Assembly (NCBI GenBank): GCA_944386055.1
Contig: CALWZP010000004.1
Span: forward strand, 1-64,000
Direction: 5' to 3'
DNA from: an uncultured Oscillospiraceae bacterium
GTDB taxonomy: Bacteria > Bacillota > Clostridia > Oscillospirales > Oscillospiraceae
Length of the DNA: 64,000 nt
In this document: one piece after another, positions 8,018 to 17,898 of the stretch
Position numbering within the stretch: position 1 is the stretch's first letter
Layout of the letters: the number at the start of each line of letters is the position of its first letter
Position numbers and translations under genes: made by a program
Notes under the pieces: generated by a model
Told to the model about the DNA's origin: nothing
Databases searched by the model: none
The model's input: the letters and a program-made list of their open reading frames with translations, nothing else

Positions 8018-8568
8018 ATGGAGAAGAAAATAAGGTCATTCTGATCACCGGCGCGTCTCACACGGGAAAGACCCTGCTGGCACAGCGGTTCGTGGAAAAA
8101 TACAGATATCCCTGTCTGTCTATGGACCTGATGAAGATGGGGCTGATCCGAAGCGGGAACACAGCGCTCACACCGGAGGATGACCGGGAGCTGGAGCGCT
8201 ATCTCTGGCCGATCGTCCGGGAGATGATCAAGACGGCCATAGAAAACGGGCAAAACCTTGTGGTGGAGGGCGGCTACATCCCGCCCCATTGGGAGAAAGA
8301 GCTGGATGACCGCTACCTCCGGGAGATCCGTTATTACTGCCTTGTGATGAGCAGACGGTATATCCTGGGGCATTTTTCCGACATCATGCGGTATGCAGAG
8401 GCCGCGGAGCGGCGGGGGGATGACTCCTGGTGCACCATGGATTTTTTGATAGAGGATAACGCACGCTACGAGGAGATGTGCAGGCAGTGCGGGTATTCCC
8501 CCACACTGATCGATGAGACCTATCAGATCGAACTCGAACAGCTGGAAAAGGGATCGGACGGCCAATAA
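8018..8568 (+). pseudogene. P-loop kinase-like protein with start-proximal frameshift
   Basis: The downstream frame encodes VILITGASHTGKT (Walker A, nt ~8035-8075) and a kinase-like body ending ELEQLEKGSDGQ, but has no in-frame ATG/GTG/TTG before the P-loop; the first is GTG 8092, inside the fold. An ATG at 8018 with an upstream AGGGA lies one frame off, and adding one A to the AAAA run at 8027-8030 would join it cleanly, giving MEKKN then the P-loop. So either a one-base deletion has damaged it or the base call is wrong. The body resembles AAA/zeta-toxin/2-phosphoglycerate kinase-like P-loop proteins; the substrate is unknown. Confidence refers to the frameshift model. Confidence 0.7.
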
Positions 8569-8637
8569 GCATCTCAGCGAGATCCGCGCGGCAAATGATA
8601 TGCCGCCGCTGATCCAGAGAGAAGGGAGGGAGCGCCC

Positions 8638-10473
8638 ATGACCTTTGAAGAACTGAAAGAGAAAGCCCACAGCCTGCCGCTGAAGCCCGGGGTATACATC
8701 ATGCAGGATGTCAAAAACACGGTGATCTATGTGGGGAAGGCCAAGGCGCTGAAGAACCGGGTCTCCCAATATTTTCAGGATTCTGCCGCCCACACCGAGA
8801 AGACCAGGGCCATGGTCTCTCAGATCGACCACTTTGATGTCATCGTGGCGGACAGCGAGTTCGAGGCCCTGGTGCTGGAGTGCTCCCTCATCAAACGGCA
8901 CCAGCCCCGGTACAACATCCTGCTGAAGGACGACAAGGGCTATCCCTATGTCCGCCTTACCGTGAACGAGTCCTACCCCCGCTTTTCTCTGGTGGGAAAG
9001 GCGGCGGAGGATGGGGCGCGGTATTTCGGGCCCTATGGCAGCCGCCACGCCACCCAGGCGCTCCTCACCGCTCTGCGCACCGCCTTGCGTCTGCCCTCCT
9101 GCGGGAAAAAGTTCCCCCGGGACATCGGAAAGGAGCGCCCCTGCCTCAACTTCCACATGGGGCTGTGCGACGGCTACTGCCGGCCGGAGGTCCCCCGGGA
9201 ACGGCACCAGCAGGCCATCGGCCAGGCCGTCTCTCTGCTGGAGGGCCGGTTCAAAGAGGTGGAGGAGGACCTCACCGCCCGGATGGAGCAGGCGGCCCAG
9301 GCGCTGCGCTTTGAAGAGGCGGCGGAACTGCGGGACCGCATCCGGGCCATCCAGCTGCTGGGTTCCCGGCAGAAGGTGGTGGCCAGCTCTCTGGCGGACA
9401 CCGATGTGGTGGGCTTCCACCGGGGCGCGGCCAGGAGCTGCTTCGTGGTGCTCCACTATGTGGAGGGGGACCTGGCGGCCAAGGATATGGACCTGATGGA
9501 GACCCCCATGGAGGACGGGGAGGAGGAGATCGTCTCCTCCCTGGTGAAGCAGTACTATGTGGGCCGCAGCCGGCTGCCCCGGCAGATCCTGCTGCCCTGC
9601 GAGCTGGAGGACGAGGTGCCGGTGGCCCGGATGCTGTCGGAGGAGGCGGGCCGCCGGGTCCATCTCATCACCCCCCAGCGGGGGGCCAAAATGGACCTGA
9701 TCAAGCTGGCCAATCAGAATGCTGTGGAGGAGGTGGAGCGGGCCACCACCCGGGAGGAGCGGCAGAGCAAACTTGTAGAGGCGCTGGGCCGCCTGCTGGG
9801 GCTGGAACAGCCGCCCCGGCGCATCGAGTCCTATGACATCTCCAACACCGGCTCGGACGACATGGTGGCCTCCATGGTGGTGTATGTGAACGGCCGTCCC
9901 TGCCGGCGGGACTACCGCCACTTCAAAATCCGGGACCTGGAGGGCCCCAACGATTATGCCTCCATGGAGCAGGTGCTTCGCCGCCGGTTCCGGCGGCTGC
10001 TGGAGGGGGACGAGAAGTTTGGAGAGATCCCCGACCTGCTGCTCATCGATGGGGGGCAGGAGCACACCAAGGTGGCGGCGCGGGTACTGGAGGAGCTGGG
10101 GCTGGATATCCCCGCCTTCGGTATGGTGAAGGACGACCGGCACCGTACCCGCGCCCTGACGGCGGCGGACGGTCGGGAGATCGGTATCCAGGCCATCCCG
10201 GCACTGTTTGCCCTGGTGGGCCAGATCCAGGAGGAGACCCACCGCTTCGCCATCCAGTTCAACCGCAAGCAGCGCACCGGCCGGGTGCAGGGCTCGACCC
10301 TGGATCAGATCCCCGGAGTGGGGGAGGTCCGGCGGGCACAGCTGCTGAAGTACTTCAAAAGCGTCAAGGCCGTCCGGGCCGCCACTCCGGCGCAGCTGGA
10401 GGAGGCGGTGGACAAGCGGACGGCCAGGGCGGTATACCGCCACTTCCATGGAGATGAAAAGAGTGAAGAGTGA
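8638..10473 (+). CDS. uvrC: Excinuclease ABC subunit C
   Basis: 611 aa, full length. GIY-YIG nuclease near residues 14-95 (LPLKPGVYIM, VIYVGKAKALKNRV), a cysteine-containing region, a UVR motif (~205-240), an RNase H-like endonuclease domain (IESYDISNTG, DLLLIDGGQ) and C-terminal helix-hairpin-helix (LDQIPGVGEVRR). It makes the dual incisions in nucleotide excision repair with UvrAB. ATG 8638 follows GAAGGGAGG. The stop codon lies inside a heptanucleotide repeat tract that begins in the last codons. Confidence 0.97.
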   Translation: MTFEELKEKAHSLPLKPGVYIMQDVKNTVIYVGKAKALKNRVSQYFQDSAAHTEKTRAMVSQIDHFDVIVADSEFEALVLECSLIKRHQPRYNILLKDDKGYPYVRLTVNESYPRFSLVGKAAEDGARYFGPYGSRHATQALLTALRTALRLPSCGKKFPRDIGKERPCLNFHMGLCDGYCRPEVPRERHQQAIGQAVSLLEGRFKEVEEDLTARMEQAAQALRFEEAAELRDRIRAIQLLGSRQKVVASSLADTDVVGFHRGAARSCFVVLHYVEGDLAAKDMDLMETPMEDGEEEIVSSLVKQYYVGRSRLPRQILLPCELEDEVPVARMLSEEAGRRVHLITPQRGAKMDLIKLANQNAVEEVERATTREERQSKLVEALGRLLGLEQPPRRIESYDISNTGSDDMVASMVVYVNGRPCRRDYRHFKIRDLEGPNDYASMEQVLRRRFRRLLEGDEKFGEIPDLLLIDGGQEHTKVAARVLEELGLDIPAFGMVKDDRHRTRALTAADGREIGIQAIPALFALVGQIQEETHRFAIQFNRKQRTGRVQGSTLDQIPGVGEVRRAQLLKYFKSVKAVRAATPAQLEEAVDKRTARAVYRHFHGDEKSEE

Positions 10474-10498
10474 AGAGTGAAGAGTGAAGAGTGAAGAG
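10460..10498 (+). repeat. AGAGTGA heptanucleotide tandem repeat
   Basis: Five perfect copies of AGAGTGA (10460-10494) plus AGAG. The first copy and a half lie inside the last codons of uvrC, whose TGA is supplied by the repeat. Every frame of this repeat hits TGA within 21 nt, so copy-number change would alter only a few C-terminal residues. Confidence 0.9.
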
Positions 10499-10572
10499 AT
10501 TACTCTGAGGATGGAGGGGGAACGGCCATCGACGGCGCGTTGCCCGCTGATCCTGACTGAGGAGGAATGTAT

Positions 10573-11121
10573 ATGCGCGTGATTTCCGGAAGTGCCCGGG
10601 GGCGAAAGCTGAAAGAGCTGCCAGGATTGGATACCCGTCCTACCACCGACCGGGTGAAGGAGTCTATGTTCAACATCGTACAGTTTGACATCGAGGGGCG
10701 CAGCGTGCTGGACCTGTTCGCCGGAACGGGACAGCTGGGGATCGAGGCCCTGTCCCGGGGCGCGGACCGGTGCGTCTTTGTAGATCAGAACCGCGCCGCC
10801 GCCGCGGTGGTGCGGGAGAATCTGGATCATACCCGCCTGACGGACCGGGCCCGGGTAGTTCAGGCGGAGTCCCTGGGATTTCTGACCTCCTGCCGGGAAA
10901 AATTCGACCTGATTTTTCTGGATCCGCCCTATCACAGCGATCTGCTGGAACAGGCGGTGAAAACCGCCGCTGAGATTGACATCCTCAAGGAACATGGTAT
11001 AATATTATGCGAAAGCGGCCTGGAGAAGGAACTTCCCCAGGTGCGTTCCCCTTATCTCAAGGGGAGAGAGTACCGGTACGGCAAGATCAAGTTGACCCTG
11101 TACCGCAGAACGGCAGAGTGA
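10573..11121 (+). CDS. rsmD: 16S rRNA (guanine966-N2)-methyltransferase RsmD
   Basis: 182 aa from the second ATG (10573), spaced 7 nt from GGAGG; the first ATG at 10567 is too close. N-terminal MRVISGSARGRKL, SAM-binding VLDLFAGTGQLGIEALSRGA and catalytic DPPY are diagnostic. It methylates G966 of 16S rRNA during small-subunit assembly. Seven nucleotides separate it from coaD, the conserved pairing in Firmicutes. Confidence 0.95.
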   Translation: MRVISGSARGRKLKELPGLDTRPTTDRVKESMFNIVQFDIEGRSVLDLFAGTGQLGIEALSRGADRCVFVDQNRAAAAVVRENLDHTRLTDRARVVQAESLGFLTSCREKFDLIFLDPPYHSDLLEQAVKTAAEIDILKEHGIILCESGLEKELPQVRSPYLKGREYRYGKIKLTLYRRTAE

Positions 11122-11128
11122 TGCTTCC

Positions 11129-11626
11129 ATGAAGACCGCCATATATCCCGGCAGCTTTGACCCCGTGACCCTGGGGCACCTGAACATCATCAAACGGGCG
11201 GCGGCCTGCTTCGACAAGCTGATCGTCTGCGTCATGGTGAATTCCAATAAGCGGAATTCCGGTATGTTCACCCCTCAGGAGCGGGTGGAGATGCTGCGCC
11301 GGGTGACGGAGAAGCTCCCCAATGTGGAGGTGGACTTTTCCGATGAGCTGTTGGCGTCCTATGCCAAGCGGAAGCGGGCCCGGGTGCTGGTGAAGGGGCT
11401 GCGGGCGGTGTCCGACTTTGAACAGGAGGTTCAGATGGCCATCGTCAACGGCAAGCTGAACCCCAAGCTGGACACCATGTTCCTTCCCTCCAGCGAGAAG
11501 TACACCTACCTCAGCAGCAGCGTGGTGAAGGAGATGGCCCGCTATGGCGCGGACCTGTCCGATTTTGTGCCCCGGGAGATTATTCAGGATGTGGAGGAGA
11601 GGGCCAGGGAGCAGCAATCCCTGTAA
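11129..11626 (+). CDS. coaD: Phosphopantetheine adenylyltransferase
   Basis: 165 aa. The nucleotidyltransferase signature GSFDPVTLGHLNII is at residues ~8-21, with KGLRAVSDFEQE and the ISSS-like YLSSSVVKEMARYG motif later. It transfers AMP to 4'-phosphopantetheine to form dephospho-CoA, the penultimate step of CoA synthesis. It follows rsmD by 7 nt, as in many Firmicutes. Confidence 0.96.
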   Translation: MKTAIYPGSFDPVTLGHLNIIKRAAACFDKLIVCVMVNSNKRNSGMFTPQERVEMLRRVTEKLPNVEVDFSDELLASYAKRKRARVLVKGLRAVSDFEQEVQMAIVNGKLNPKLDTMFLPSSEKYTYLSSSVVKEMARYGADLSDFVPREIIQDVEERAREQQSL

Positions 11627-11697
11627 ACAGCCCGGTGTCCGCATGGCGGGCCGGAGACAGATCAGGCCGGGAGAAGCGGCAGAAATGGAGTGATACC

Positions 11698-12222
11698 ATG
11701 GCAAGCGGAGTGGATGAACTGCTGGACATGCTGTTCCAGATGATCGACGAGGCCAAGGGGGTGCTGATGAGCCCCGACAAGTGCACCATCGAGCGGGACA
11801 AGGCCCTGGACCTGCTGGACGAGATTCGGGCCCAGTTCCCCATGGAGCTGGCGGAGGCCAAGAAGCTGCTGGCAGCCCGGTCGGAGTATATCAGCTCTGC
11901 CAAGCGGGAGGCGGAGCTCATCCGCCAGCAGGCGGAGGAGCAGGCCAAGCAGATGGTGGCGGAGGACAAGCTGCTGGCCCAGGCCAGGGAGCGGGGCAAC
12001 CAGATGCTCAAGCAGGCCGAGGAGCAGAGCCGTGAACTGCGGCGTGCCGCCAACGAGTACTGCGAGGATACTCTGCGCCGTACCGAGGAGGCGGTGGCCG
12101 AGGCTTACGACGAGATCAAAAAATCCCGGGCCCGGTTCCGCGCGGTGGCTGGGGGAAGCGTGTCATCCGCTCCCACTCAGGGTGGCGGGCGGATCTACGA
12201 CGCTGCAGCGGACGAAGACTGA
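11698..12222 (+). CDS. Coiled-coil protein of unknown function next to coaD
   Basis: 174 aa from ATG 11698; the longer frame upstream lacks a ribosome site. A helical N-terminus (MASGVDELLDMLFQMIDEA) precedes a long Ala/Glu/Lys coiled coil (~60-150) and a short Gly/Ser-rich tail. It resembles the DivIVA- or F-type ATPase b-subunit-like coiled-coil proteins often annotated 'ATPase' downstream of coaD in clostridia, but has no nucleotide-binding motif. It is probably co-transcribed with rsmD-coaD. Function unknown. Confidence 0.8.
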   Translation: MASGVDELLDMLFQMIDEAKGVLMSPDKCTIERDKALDLLDEIRAQFPMELAEAKKLLAARSEYISSAKREAELIRQQAEEQAKQMVAEDKLLAQARERGNQMLKQAEEQSRELRRAANEYCEDTLRRTEEAVAEAYDEIKKSRARFRAVAGGSVSSAPTQGGGRIYDAAADED

Positions 12223-12226
12223 AGGC

Positions 12227-12260
12227 AGAGAGGCCGCCCCGGAAGGGCGGCCTCTCTTTT
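12227..12260 (+). terminator. Intrinsic terminator of the rsmD-coaD unit
   Basis: AGAGAGGCCGCC / GGGCGGCCTCTCTTTT stem immediately after the coiled-coil gene. Confidence 0.9.
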
Positions 12261-12306
12261 ACTACACATGCGGGGCAGACCGCCCGAAGACAGGAGGCGT
12301 ATAACA

Positions 12307-12690
12307 GTGACCATTGCGGAAGTGAGCAGGCAGTATGACATCACCCCGGATACCCTGCGGTATTACGAACGAATCGGGCTGATTCCCCCGGTGCCCCGGG
12401 GAAGGGGAGGGGTGCGAAATTACGATGAGGAGTCCTGCCGGTGGATCGAGCTGATGAAGTGTATGCGCCGGGCGGGTGTCCAGATCGAGGCGCTCATCGA
12501 ATATGTGGCCCTGTTCCGCCAGGGGGAGGACACCGCCCAAGCCAGGAAACAGATCCTGGTGGAGCAGCGCCGTCAGCTGGTGGAGCGAATGGAGGATATG
12601 CGGCAGTCCCTGGAACTGCTGGATCAGAAGATCCGAAGCTACGATCAATGGGCGGACAAGCTGACTCCGGACGGCGGGAGGGAGACCTGA
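12307..12690 (+). CDS. Small MerR-family regulator
   Basis: 127 aa from GTG 12307, about 10 nt after GGAGG. Winged-helix motif VSRQYDITPDTLRYYERIGL, then a coiled coil (ARKQILVEQRRQLVERMEDM). It lacks metal-binding cysteines at the C-terminus and lacks an effector domain, which resembles the aldehyde/stress-type MerR subgroup. It is convergent with the etfA end of the butyryl-CoA operon and separated by a terminator, so regulation of that operon cannot be assumed. Target unknown. Confidence 0.88.
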   Translation: MTIAEVSRQYDITPDTLRYYERIGLIPPVPRGRGGVRNYDEESCRWIELMKCMRRAGVQIEALIEYVALFRQGEDTAQARKQILVEQRRQLVERMEDMRQSLELLDQKIRSYDQWADKLTPDGGRET

Positions 12691-12719
12691 CCGCACAGAA
12701 AGGACAGAAAAGAACAAAA

Positions 12720-12757
12720 GGGAAGGGCCCGGCGGAAGTTTCCGTCGGGCCCTTCCC
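12720..12757. terminator. Bidirectional terminator between merR and etfA
   Basis: Long stem GGGAAGGGCCCGGCGGAA / TTCCGTCGGGCCCTTCCC between two convergent genes. A second inverted repeat CCCATCCCG / CGGGATGGG follows at 12761-12798. U-tracts are short, so termination efficiency is uncertain. Confidence 0.7.
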
Positions 12758-12825
12758 TTGCCCATCCCGCCTGCGGAGGCAGGTGCAGACGGGATGGGCA
12801 TGTGTATGGAAAGGAAATGTGCGGA

Positions 12826-13932
12826 TTATTTCGCAGCCTTGGCGGCCTTGATGGCCTCGATGAGCATGGGGGTGACCTTGAACAGATCGCCGCAGATGCC
12901 GTAGTCCGCCACCTCGAAGATGGGCGCGGTCTCGTTCTTGTTCACGGCGATGATGCACTCGGAATCCTGCATGCCGGCCTTGTGCTGAATGGCGCCGGAG
13001 ATGCCCAGAGCCACATAGATCTTGGGGTGCACGGTCTTGCCGGTCTGGCCCACCTGATGGTCGGCGGACAGCCAGCCGTTGTCGATGACGGCGCGGGAGC
13101 CGCCCACGACGCCGCCCAGCACCTCAGCCAGCTCCTCGGCCAGCTTGATGCCGCCCTCCACATCCTTGGAGATGCCGCGGCCCACGGAGACCACCACATC
13201 GGCGCCAATCAGGTCCACCAGCTTCTTGGCGGCCTTCACCACCTCGGTGACCTGGGTGTGGATGTCGGACTCGGACAGGGTGAAGGCGGGATGCTCGATG
13301 ACGCAGGCGTCGGCCTTGGCCTGATCGAACTCGGCCTTCTTCATCACGCCGGGACGCACGGTGGCCATGCAGGGACGGAAACGGGGGCAGATGATGGTGG
13401 CCATCAGATGGCCGCCGAAGGCCGGACGGGTCATCTTCAGGTTCCGGTCCTCCATGTTGAACTTCATGTTGGACAGGTCCAGGGTGGAGCTGGTGTCCAG
13501 ATAGTTGATGTACTTGTCCATGTCGATGTCCAGGTGGGTGCAGTCGGCGGTCAGGCCGGTGTGCAGCCGGGCGGCGCACCGGGGACCCAGATCACGGCCG
13601 ATGTTGGTGGCGCCCAGCAGCATGACCTCGGGCTTGTACTCCATGGCCACATCGCAGATCACCTTGGTATAGGCGTCGGTGGTGTATACCTTCAGCAGGG
13701 GATGGTTGCACACCAGGACCTTGTCGGCGCCATAGCCGCCCAGCTCCTTGGCGATGCCGTCCACATCGTCGCCCAGCAGGATACCCACCAGCTGAGAGCC
13801 GCGCTCGTCAGCCAGCTTGCGGCCCTCGGAGATCAGCTCAAAAGAGGTGGACATCATCTTGCCCTCGCGCTGCTCGCAGAAGACCCAGACATCCTTGAAC
13901 GCGCCGATATCAGCACTGTTAAAAGTAGACAT
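12826..13932 (-). CDS. etfA: Electron transfer flavoprotein alpha subunit
   Basis: 368 aa. N-terminal EtfA/B fold (VWVFCEQREGKMM) and C-terminal FAD-binding domain with SVGRGISKDVEGG, GGSRAVIDNGW, QVGQTGKTVHPKIYVALG and ISGAIQHKAGM. It pairs with EtfB to pass electrons to or from butyryl-CoA dehydrogenase. In anaerobes of this type the Bcd/Etf complex can bifurcate electrons from NADH to crotonyl-CoA and ferredoxin. It is the last gene of crt-hbd-bcd-etfB-etfA, 21 nt behind etfB. Confidence 0.96.
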   Translation of the reverse strand: MSTFNSADIGAFKDVWVFCEQREGKMMSTSFELISEGRKLADERGSQLVGILLGDDVDGIAKELGGYGADKVLVCNHPLLKVYTTDAYTKVICDVAMEYKPEVMLLGATNIGRDLGPRCAARLHTGLTADCTHLDIDMDKYINYLDTSSTLDLSNMKFNMEDRNLKMTRPAFGGHLMATIICPRFRPCMATVRPGVMKKAEFDQAKADACVIEHPAFTLSESDIHTQVTEVVKAAKKLVDLIGADVVVSVGRGISKDVEGGIKLAEELAEVLGGVVGGSRAVIDNGWLSADHQVGQTGKTVHPKIYVALGISGAIQHKAGMQDSECIIAVNKNETAPIFEVADYGICGDLFKVTPMLIEAIKAAKAAK

Positions 13933-13953
13933 ATTCTTTCCTTCTCCCTTCTA

Positions 13954-14754
13954 TCAGATGATGTGCTTGGCAGCCAGCATACCGGCCAGCTTTTCACAAG
14001 TTGCCTTGTCGGCGCCCTCAAGCATCATGCCAACACCCTTCTGGGGAGGAGTGAAAGACTTGAAGATATTGGTGGGAGAGCCCTTCAGGCCGATGGTGGA
14101 GGGATCGATGAGGGGATCGTCCTTCAGAGTCTCATAGCCATAGACCTCATAGGGCTTCTGATAGCACTCGAAGATGCCGTCCACGCTCATGTACCGGGGA
14201 GAGTTCAGCTCCTTGATGCAGGTGAGCAGGCAGGGAGTCTGGACCTTGATGGTCATGTAGCCGTCCTCCAGCATGCGCTTGCAGGTGATCTCATCGCCCT
14301 CCTTGTGGATGTCCGCCACATAGGAGACCTGGGGCAGCCCCAGCTTCTCGGCGATCTGGGGACCCACCTGGGCGGTGTCGCCGTCGATGGCCTGACGGCC
14401 GCAGAACACCACATCGTCGTCCTCCAGGCCGATCTTCTTGATGGCGGCGGCCAGGATCTGAGAGGTGGCATAGGTGTCGGAACCGCCGAACTCGCGGGCG
14501 GAGACCAGCACGGCGCGGTCGGCGCCCCGGGCCAGCAGCTCACGCAGCATCCCCTCGGCGGGGGCGGGGCCCATGGAGACCACGATGACCTCGGCGCCGG
14601 TCTCGTCCTTCAGCTGCAGAGCGGCCTCCACGGCGTTCAGGTCGTCGGGGTTGGTGATGGTGGCCATGGAAGCACGGTTCAGGGTGCCGTCCTCGTTGAC
14701 AGCCACCTTACCGGAGGTATCGGGCACCTGCTTTACACACACAATGATTTTCAT
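13954..14754 (-). CDS. etfB: Electron transfer flavoprotein beta subunit
   Basis: 266 aa, start MKIIVCVKQVPDT typical of EtfB. DDVVFCGRQAIDGDTAQVGP forms the nucleotide-binding part, and NIFKSFTPPQK lies near the C-terminus. It binds the AMP or second FAD of the heterodimer; with bcd adjacent, the second-FAD bifurcating form is likely but not proven from sequence. 20 nt separate it from bcd. Confidence 0.96.
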   Translation of the reverse strand: MKIIVCVKQVPDTSGKVAVNEDGTLNRASMATITNPDDLNAVEAALQLKDETGAEVIVVSMGPAPAEGMLRELLARGADRAVLVSAREFGGSDTYATSQILAAAIKKIGLEDDDVVFCGRQAIDGDTAQVGPQIAEKLGLPQVSYVADIHKEGDEITCKRMLEDGYMTIKVQTPCLLTCIKELNSPRYMSVDGIFECYQKPYEVYGYETLKDDPLIDPSTIGLKGSPTNIFKSFTPPQKGVGMMLEGADKATCEKLAGMLAAKHII

Positions 14755-14774
14755 GTCGGTTTGTCCTCCGTTCC

Positions 14775-15938
<1,164 letters not shown>

Positions 15939-15962
15939 ACTTTTTGTTCCTCCTATATTATG

Positions 15963-16811
15963 TTACTTGGAATAATCGTAGAAACCCTTGCCGGTCTTGC
16001 GGCCCAGCGTGCCGGCCCGCACCATCTTCCGCAGCAGCAGGGAAGCGCGGTACTTGGGATCGTGGGTCTCCTCATACAGAGTGTCCATGATGGCCAGGCA
16101 CACATCCAGACCGATCAGATCGCCCAGAGCCAGGGGACCCATGGGGTGGTTGGCGCCCAGCTTCATGGCGGTGTCCACCCCTTCCACGCTGGCCACGCCG
16201 GTGTACACCAGGTCGATGCCCTCGTTGATCATGGGAATGAGGATTTTGTTCACCACAAAGCCCGGAGCCTCATTCACCTCCACCGGCTCCTTGCCGATGG
16301 TGCGGGAGAGCTCCACGATGGCCTGGCAGGTCTCGTCAGAGGTGTGAGCGCCCCGGATGACCTCCACCAGCTTCATCACCGTGGCGGGATTGAAGAAGTG
16401 CATGCCGATGAACTTGTCCGCCCGCTGCGTGGCGGAGGCGATGGCGGTGATGGAGATGGAGGAGGTGTTGGAGGCCAGGATGGTCTCCGGCTTGCAGATC
16501 TTGTCCAGCTCCGAGAAGATGCTCTTCTTGATGTCCAGGTTCTCGATGGCGGCTTCCACCACCAGGTCCGCGTCGGCGGCCAGATTCAGGTCGGTGGTAA
16601 AGGTCATCTTGTCGGTGATGGCCTTTTTGCCCGCCTCGTCCAGCTTGCCCTTGGCGATCTTCTTGTCCAGCCCCTTCACCAGCCGGGCCTCAGAGGCCTG
16701 GATGATGGCATCGGAGATGTCCCGGACCACCACATCGAATCCGGACTTGGCAAAAACCTGGGCGATTTCCAGGCCCATGGTGCCGCCGCCGATGACAACG
16801 ACTTTTTTCAT
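15963..16811 (-). CDS. hbd: 3-hydroxybutyryl-CoA dehydrogenase
   Basis: 282 aa, standard length. The start at [18 protein letters not shown] (16811) follows GGAGG; the longer frame is ignored. Rossmann motif GGGTMG, catalytic [16 protein letters not shown] and [11 protein letters not shown]. It converts acetoacetyl-CoA to 3-hydroxybutyryl-CoA with NAD(P)H. The only gap in the operon, 310 nt holding a crt remnant, lies between crt and this gene. Confidence 0.96.
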   Translation of the reverse strand: MKKVVVIGGGTMGLEIAQVFAKSGFDVVVRDISDAIIQASEARLVKGLDKKIAKGKLDEAGKKAITDKMTFTTDLNLAADADLVVEAAIENLDIKKSIFSELDKICKPETILASNTSSISITAIASATQRADKFIGMHFFNPATVMKLVEVIRGAHTSDETCQAIVELSRTIGKEPVEVNEAPGFVVNKILIPMINEGIDLVYTGVASVEGVDTAMKLGANHPMGPLALGDLIGLDVCLAIMDTLYEETHDPKYRASLLLRKMVRAGTLGRKTGKGFYDYSK

Positions 16812-17121
16812 GTTTGGTTCCCTCCTGTAGATTTTGATCGGGCTTGCGCCCAACTAGGATATACCAGAAAGTTCCGCCCAACAGGCGGAGAGGGGATACT
16901 CACCGATTCTGGAAGCGCTTTTCCGCGCGCTTCTCCAGAAACACGCCCATGCCCGTCCCACCCGGCGCTGCCGCGCCGTGCGGGGACCCCGAGGATCTCA
17001 TTTCGATCGCCGGAAGTGAATTCCGCCGATCACAAGGTTTTGACTTCGTCAAAACGCTTGACGGCGCAGGCGCCGCCCCGCCTTGCGGGGCCCCACGAGG
17101 GCCCGGGCGCGGGCATGGCGC
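16812..17121. repeat. crt-hbd intergenic spacer with palindromes
   Basis: 310 nt without an intact gene. From left to right it holds the hbd ribosome site, a 48-nt duplicate of the crt 3' end (16907-16954), a GC-rich stretch, the perfect hairpin GTTTTGAC/GTCAAAAC (17037-17055) and an imperfect GCCCCGC/GCGGGGC stem near 17075-17095. It looks like the scar of a tandem duplication or an inserted palindromic element inside the operon. Confidence 0.7.
16907..16954 (-). pseudogene. Remnant copy of the crt 3' end
   Basis: These 48 nt match 17129-17176, the end of crt, at 44 of 48 positions. In the crt frame it would read MGVFLEKRAEKRFQNR then stop, against MGAFLEKRAEKHFQNK in the intact gene. Homology stops abruptly upstream, so only about 17 codons remain. 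It is not translated as an independent gene. Confidence 0.85.
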
Positions 17122-17898
17122 TTACTTGTTCTGGAAGTGCTTCTCCGCACGCTTCTCCAGAAACGCGCCCATGCCCTCGTTTTTGTCCTGGGTGCCGCAG
17201 GTGACGCCGAACGCCTCGGACTCGAAGGCGGAGGCGGTGGCGATGTCGGCCTGCATCCCCATGCGGATGCACCGCTTGGACTCGGCCACCGCGATGGGAG
17301 CATTGGCACAGATGGCCTGCGCCAGCGCCATGGCGGTATCCATCAGCTCCTCGGGGGGGACCACCTGGCTGACCAGGCCGATCTCCTTGGCCTCCGCCGC
17401 ACCGATGGTCTTGGCGGTGAGGATCAGCTCCATGGCCTTGGACACGCCGACGATGCGGGGCAGGCGCTGGGTGCCGCCGAAGCCGGGGGTGATGCCCAGG
17501 CCCACCTCGGGCTGGCCGAATTTGGCCTTTTCCGAGGCGATGCGGATGTCGCAGGCCATTGCCAGTTCGCAGCCGCCGCCCAGGGCGAAGCCGTTTACCG
17601 CGGCGATGACCGGCTTGGCCAGATTCTCCAGCCGGAGGAAGATGCCGCTGCCCCGGACGCCGAAGCGTCTGCCGTCGATGGAGGAGAACTCCTTCATCTC
17701 GGCGATGTCGGCGCCCGCCACAAAGGACCGTCCGGCCCCCGTGAGGATCACGGCGCGGATCTCGCTGTTCTGCTCCACCGCAGTGATGGCGGCATCCAGC
17801 TCGTCCAAAACAGCGGAGTTAAGAGCGTTGAGGGCCTCGGGGCGGTTGATGGTCAAAACGCCCACATTGCCCTGCTGTTCCAACAGTACAAGTGCCAT
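17122..17898 (-). CDS. crt: Enoyl-CoA hydratase / crotonase
   Basis: 258 aa. Oxyanion-hole and catalytic motifs AGRSFVAGADIAEM and FALGGGCELAMACDIRIA, then GLGITPGFGGTQRLPRIVG. It dehydrates 3-hydroxybutyryl-CoA to crotonyl-CoA. ATG follows AAGGAGG. It is the first gene of the operon, with a Rex-like site 53-70 nt upstream. Confidence 0.95.
   Translation of the reverse strand: MALVLLEQQGNVGVLTINRPEALNALNSAVLDELDAAITAVEQNSEIRAVILTGAGRSFVAGADIAEMKEFSSIDGRRFGVRGSGIFLRLENLAKPVIAAVNGFALGGGCELAMACDIRIASEKAKFGQPEVGLGITPGFGGTQRLPRIVGVSKAMELILTAKTIGAAEAKEIGLVSQVVPPEELMDTAMALAQAICANAPIAVAESKRCIRMGMQADIATASAFESEAFGVTCGTQDKNEGMGAFLEKRAEKHFQNK

Noticed and set aside
10460..10498. Phase-variable extension of UvrC by repeat-number change
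   Set aside because: All frames of the AGAGTGA repeat contain TGA within 21 nt, so copy-number change cannot add or remove a domain.
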